DNA of 7,860 nucleotides from positions 1 to 7,860 of the forward strand of contig NZ_CAMLDV010000157.1 of the NCBI RefSeq assembly GCF_946478835.1, given 5' to 3'. Shown one piece after another: positions 6,333 through 7,860 of the stretch. Below the pieces are notes generated by a model, which had not been told where the DNA came from, did not search any database, and saw nothing but the letters and a program-made list of their open reading frames with translations. Origin of the DNA: an uncultured Bdellovibrio sp. Lineage in GTDB: Bacteria; Bdellovibrionota; Bdellovibrionia; Bdellovibrionales; Bdellovibrionaceae. The position numbers and the translations under genes are program-made. Position 1 is the stretch's first letter; every line of letters starts with the position of its first letter.

Positions 6333-7316
6333 GTGTTTAAAAAGTTTGTAGCGACGGCTTTGGTTGCGTGTTTTGCAGTGCCTGCGATGGCTCGCCCGCA
6401 AATTCGCATTTTCTATTCTCTTCCTTGGTATCCGACAGGCGTTGAGGTGATTAAAGATGGTCAGGACACGTCTCGTTTGCTTGTTCGTCAGGCTATTAAA
6501 AACTCTTCTTCACACAAAGATGCTTATAAGACACTTGTAACGACGACTGACTTTTTTGAAACGCAGTTTGGTCGTCGCAGTTATGATGGACAAAACTCGG
6601 AAATCAAGGCCACTGTAGGTCTTGGTAAGATTGATATCCTTCCTATCTTTAGCGCCTTTAAGCAAAATGCCGCGTGGGCATCCGGCTTAAACCGTTTCCT
6701 TTTTGGTGCTGGCGGTTCTGTTCTTGATAATTTTGAAAAACACATCGACGTGGTGGCGCATGAATATACTCATGCAATTGTGGACACCTCTTCTCGCTTA
6801 AAATACGAAGGCGAGGCGGGAGCTTTGAACGAAAGCTTTGCAGACGTGTTTGGCGAAATGGCTGAAGTTTATTCGGGCGGTTCAACACAAAAATGGTTGA
6901 TCGGTGAGAACGTTTTGACTGAAAACGGCAAACGCCAATTCAGCCAAAAAGAAGGTCGCACGGTCGTAGCTTTGCGTGACATGATGAACCCTGAAAAGGG
7001 TTTGGATAAGCAGCCTTCTCATGTATCGCAAATTCCAAAAGAATTGGGACCTGGTTGTGTTCCTTCTTCTGCCAACGACAACTGCGGGGTTCACATGCTC
7101 AGCGGTATTCCGAATAAGGCTTCGGCTTTGATGGTGGAAGCTTTGGGTTGGGAAAAGATGAAAGGTATCTTCTATACCGTCATGACTCAGAAGCTTACCC
7201 CAGATGCGCAATTCCAAGATTATGCGCGCGAGATGCTTAATACTTGTGCGGAACGCTTAAGTCCTCAAGAGTGTAACGCCGTTTTTGAATCCCTTCGCGC
7301 CGTTGGACTTCGCTAG
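6333..7316 (+). CDS. Secreted M4 (thermolysin-type) zinc metalloprotease without a propeptide
   Basis: The 327-residue product starts at GTG. Residues 1-20 form a signal peptide: KK at 3-4, a hydrophobic core, and an AMA cleavage site before R21. The M4 domain follows. YDYY/LSYDG-like elements of thermolysin appear as TDFFETQFGRRSYDG (72-86). The zinc motif HEYTH (143-147) supplies ligands H143 and H147 and catalytic E144. Y158 matches thermolysin Y157. NESFAD (166-171) supplies the third ligand E167. ALRDMMNPEKG matches the thermolysin SLRSMSDP segment. DNCGVH (249-254) gives D249 and H254, equal to thermolysin D226 and H231. The whole active site is thus intact. Two features are unusual: there is no FTP/PepSY propeptide of about 200 residues, and about 20 extra residues lie before H254, with cysteines C242 and C251 that could form a disulfide (as could C305 and C314). 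It probably acts in the periplasm or outside the cell as a broad endopeptidase. It has its own promoter and terminator. Confidence 0.92.
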   Translation: MFKKFVATALVACFAVPAMARPQIRIFYSLPWYPTGVEVIKDGQDTSRLLVRQAIKNSSSHKDAYKTLVTTTDFFETQFGRRSYDGQNSEIKATVGLGKIDILPIFSAFKQNAAWASGLNRFLFGAGGSVLDNFEKHIDVVAHEYTHAIVDTSSRLKYEGEAGALNESFADVFGEMAEVYSGGSTQKWLIGENVLTENGKRQFSQKEGRTVVALRDMMNPEKGLDKQPSHVSQIPKELGPGCVPSSANDNCGVHMLSGIPNKASALMVEALGWEKMKGIFYTVMTQKLTPDAQFQDYAREMLNTCAERLSPQECNAVFESLRAVGLR

Positions 7317-7345
7317 TCCTCCTCAAACCCCTCTATATTTGATCT

Positions 7346-7367
7346 GAGCCCGGTTTTCGGGCTCTTT
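7346..7367 (+). terminator. Terminator after the M4 protease gene
   Basis: A 7-bp GC-rich stem, GAGCCCG (7346-7352) with CGGGCTC (7358-7364), has a GTTTT loop and is followed by only TTT before AAAG. It starts 29 nt after the protease stop. The short U tract makes it a modest terminator on its own; a second hairpin follows. Confidence 0.65.
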
Positions 7368-7379
7368 AAAGAATCTCCA

Positions 7380-7400
7380 AGGTCCCTTTTTTCGGGACCT
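7380..7400 (+). terminator. Second hairpin in tandem, probable backup terminator
   Basis: AGGTCCC (7380-7386) pairs with GGGACCT (7394-7400), a 7-bp stem around a T-rich 7-nt loop. It is followed by ATTTGACG and ends just before the -35 box of the next gene. The downstream sequence is not a real U tract, so termination is likely but not certain. Confidence 0.4.
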
Positions 7401-7407
7401 ATTTGAC

Positions 7408-7436
7408 GTGACAAAAGCTTCTCTTTTCGCTTAGAT
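7408..7436 (+). promoter_or_regulatory. Candidate promoter of the E1 alpha gene
   Basis: GTGACA (7408-7413, five of six -35 bases) and TTAGAT (7431-7436) are separated by the ideal 17 nt. An overlapping TTGACG (7403-7408) is another possible -35, but its spacer would be too long. The -10 is poor (three of six), so confidence is limited. Predicted start is near 7443, about 22 nt before the ATG. Confidence 0.4.
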
Positions 7437-7464
7437 AGACGCGAATTAGAGATGGAGATTTTCA

Positions 7465-7860
7465 ATGTCGAAAAAGACCACTGTGAAAGCGGGGAGCAAA
7501 CCGTCTGCGAAAAAAGCAGCGAAGACCACCGCAAAGGCAGCTACGAAGACTTCTAAAAAAGTAACAACTAAAGCCGATAACTTTGGCGGACTCTCTGAAG
7601 AGATTTTGCTTCGCATGCATGACTTGATGGTGAAGTCTCGCGTGCTTGAAGAGCGTCTGATTAAAATCTACAAAGCCGGTGAAGCGTATTTCTGGATCGG
7701 TGGACCGGGTGAAGAAGCTTTCGGCGTGCCACTCGGAATGCTAGCGAACAAAGGGCAAGGTCTTGCTCACGATTGGTTCCACCTGCACTATCGTTGCACT
7801 CCAACGTTGTTGGCTCTTGGCATGACGATGATTGATTCTATTCGTTTGATTATGAATAGA
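7465..7860 (+). CDS. Thiamine-diphosphate-dependent 2-oxoacid dehydrogenase E1 component, alpha subunit (3' end missing)
   Basis: The frame is open from ATG 7465 to the right edge (132 codons). GGAG at 7454-7457, 7 nt upstream, supports this start. Residues about 43-132 match the beginning of E1 alpha subunits: LSEEILLRMHDLMVKSRVLEERL (the R-x-LEER helix), IYKAGEAYFWIGGPGEEAFG (the region usually written G...GQEA, with G-E-E here), then GMLANKGQGLAHDWFHLHYR and LLALGM. Family knowledge: with the beta subunit this protein decarboxylates pyruvate or branched-chain 2-oxoacids and passes the acyl group to E2 lipoyl domains in the cytosol. Pyruvate versus branched-chain substrate cannot be decided from this fragment. 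The diphosphate-binding GDG motif lies beyond the window. Residues 1-37 form an unusual tail with 12 lysines, rich in alanine and threonine, with no acidic residue before D38. It looks like a histone H1-type tail or flexible linker. The gene has its own promoter after two hairpins. Confidence 0.85.
   Translation, partial: MSKKTTVKAGSKPSAKKAAKTTAKAATKTSKKVTTKADNFGGLSEEILLRMHDLMVKSRVLEERLIKIYKAGEAYFWIGGPGEEAFGVPLGMLANKGQGLAHDWFHLHYRCTPTLLALGMTMIDSIRLIMNR

Noticed and set aside
6199..6351. Small plus-strand open frame of 50 codons overlapping the M4 start, preceded by GAGG
   Set aside because: The frame contains the predicted M4 promoter and direct repeat, overlaps the M4 start by 19 nt, and shows no recognisable similarity. 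A leader peptide is possible but unsupported.

Overview
The window looks like chromosomal DNA of a Gram-negative bacterium. Base composition is moderate, genes are tightly packed, and protein families resemble those of Bdellovibrio-type bacteria (Bdellovibrionota). That lineage is an inference from general gene content; no taxonomic marker is present. There is no sign of a mobile element, CRISPR array, tRNA or rRNA.

Layout from left to right: (1) the 3' end of a Prc/Tsp-type periplasmic processing protease (+), closed by a strong hairpin terminator. (2) A JmjC/Cupin_4 Fe(II)/2-oxoglutarate oxygenase on the minus strand, which resembles the ribosomal oxygenases (RoxA/YcfD). (3) A divergent 160-bp gap, then a two-gene plus-strand operon: an RlmI-type 23S rRNA m5C methyltransferase and a small AroQ-class chorismate mutase starting at GTG. 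(4) A shared hairpin, then a long convergent peptidase-U32 protein (minus) most like the rRNA hydroxylase RlhA, with two visible U32-like units. (5) A divergent 186-bp gap with an extended -10 promoter and a direct repeat, leading to a secreted, propeptide-less M4 (thermolysin-type) metalloprotease (+). (6) Two tandem hairpins, a promoter, and the 5' end of a thiamine-diphosphate-dependent 2-oxoacid dehydrogenase E1 alpha gene (+) with an unusual lysine-rich N-terminal tail. It runs off the right edge.

The most interesting pattern is in the middle. Three neighbouring genes (JmjC oxygenase, RlmI, RlhA-like U32) belong to families that modify the large ribosomal subunit. The fourth, chorismate mutase, makes prephenate, the metabolite on which U32-type RNA hydroxylation has been reported to depend in E. 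coli. This may be a small ribosome-modification locus with its own prephenate supply. The grouping is seen in the sequence; the functional link is inference. The flanking genes (protease end, M4 protease, E1 alpha) appear unrelated to it.

No stretch longer than about 190 bases lacks a gene. The gaps hold the terminators, promoters and repeats listed.
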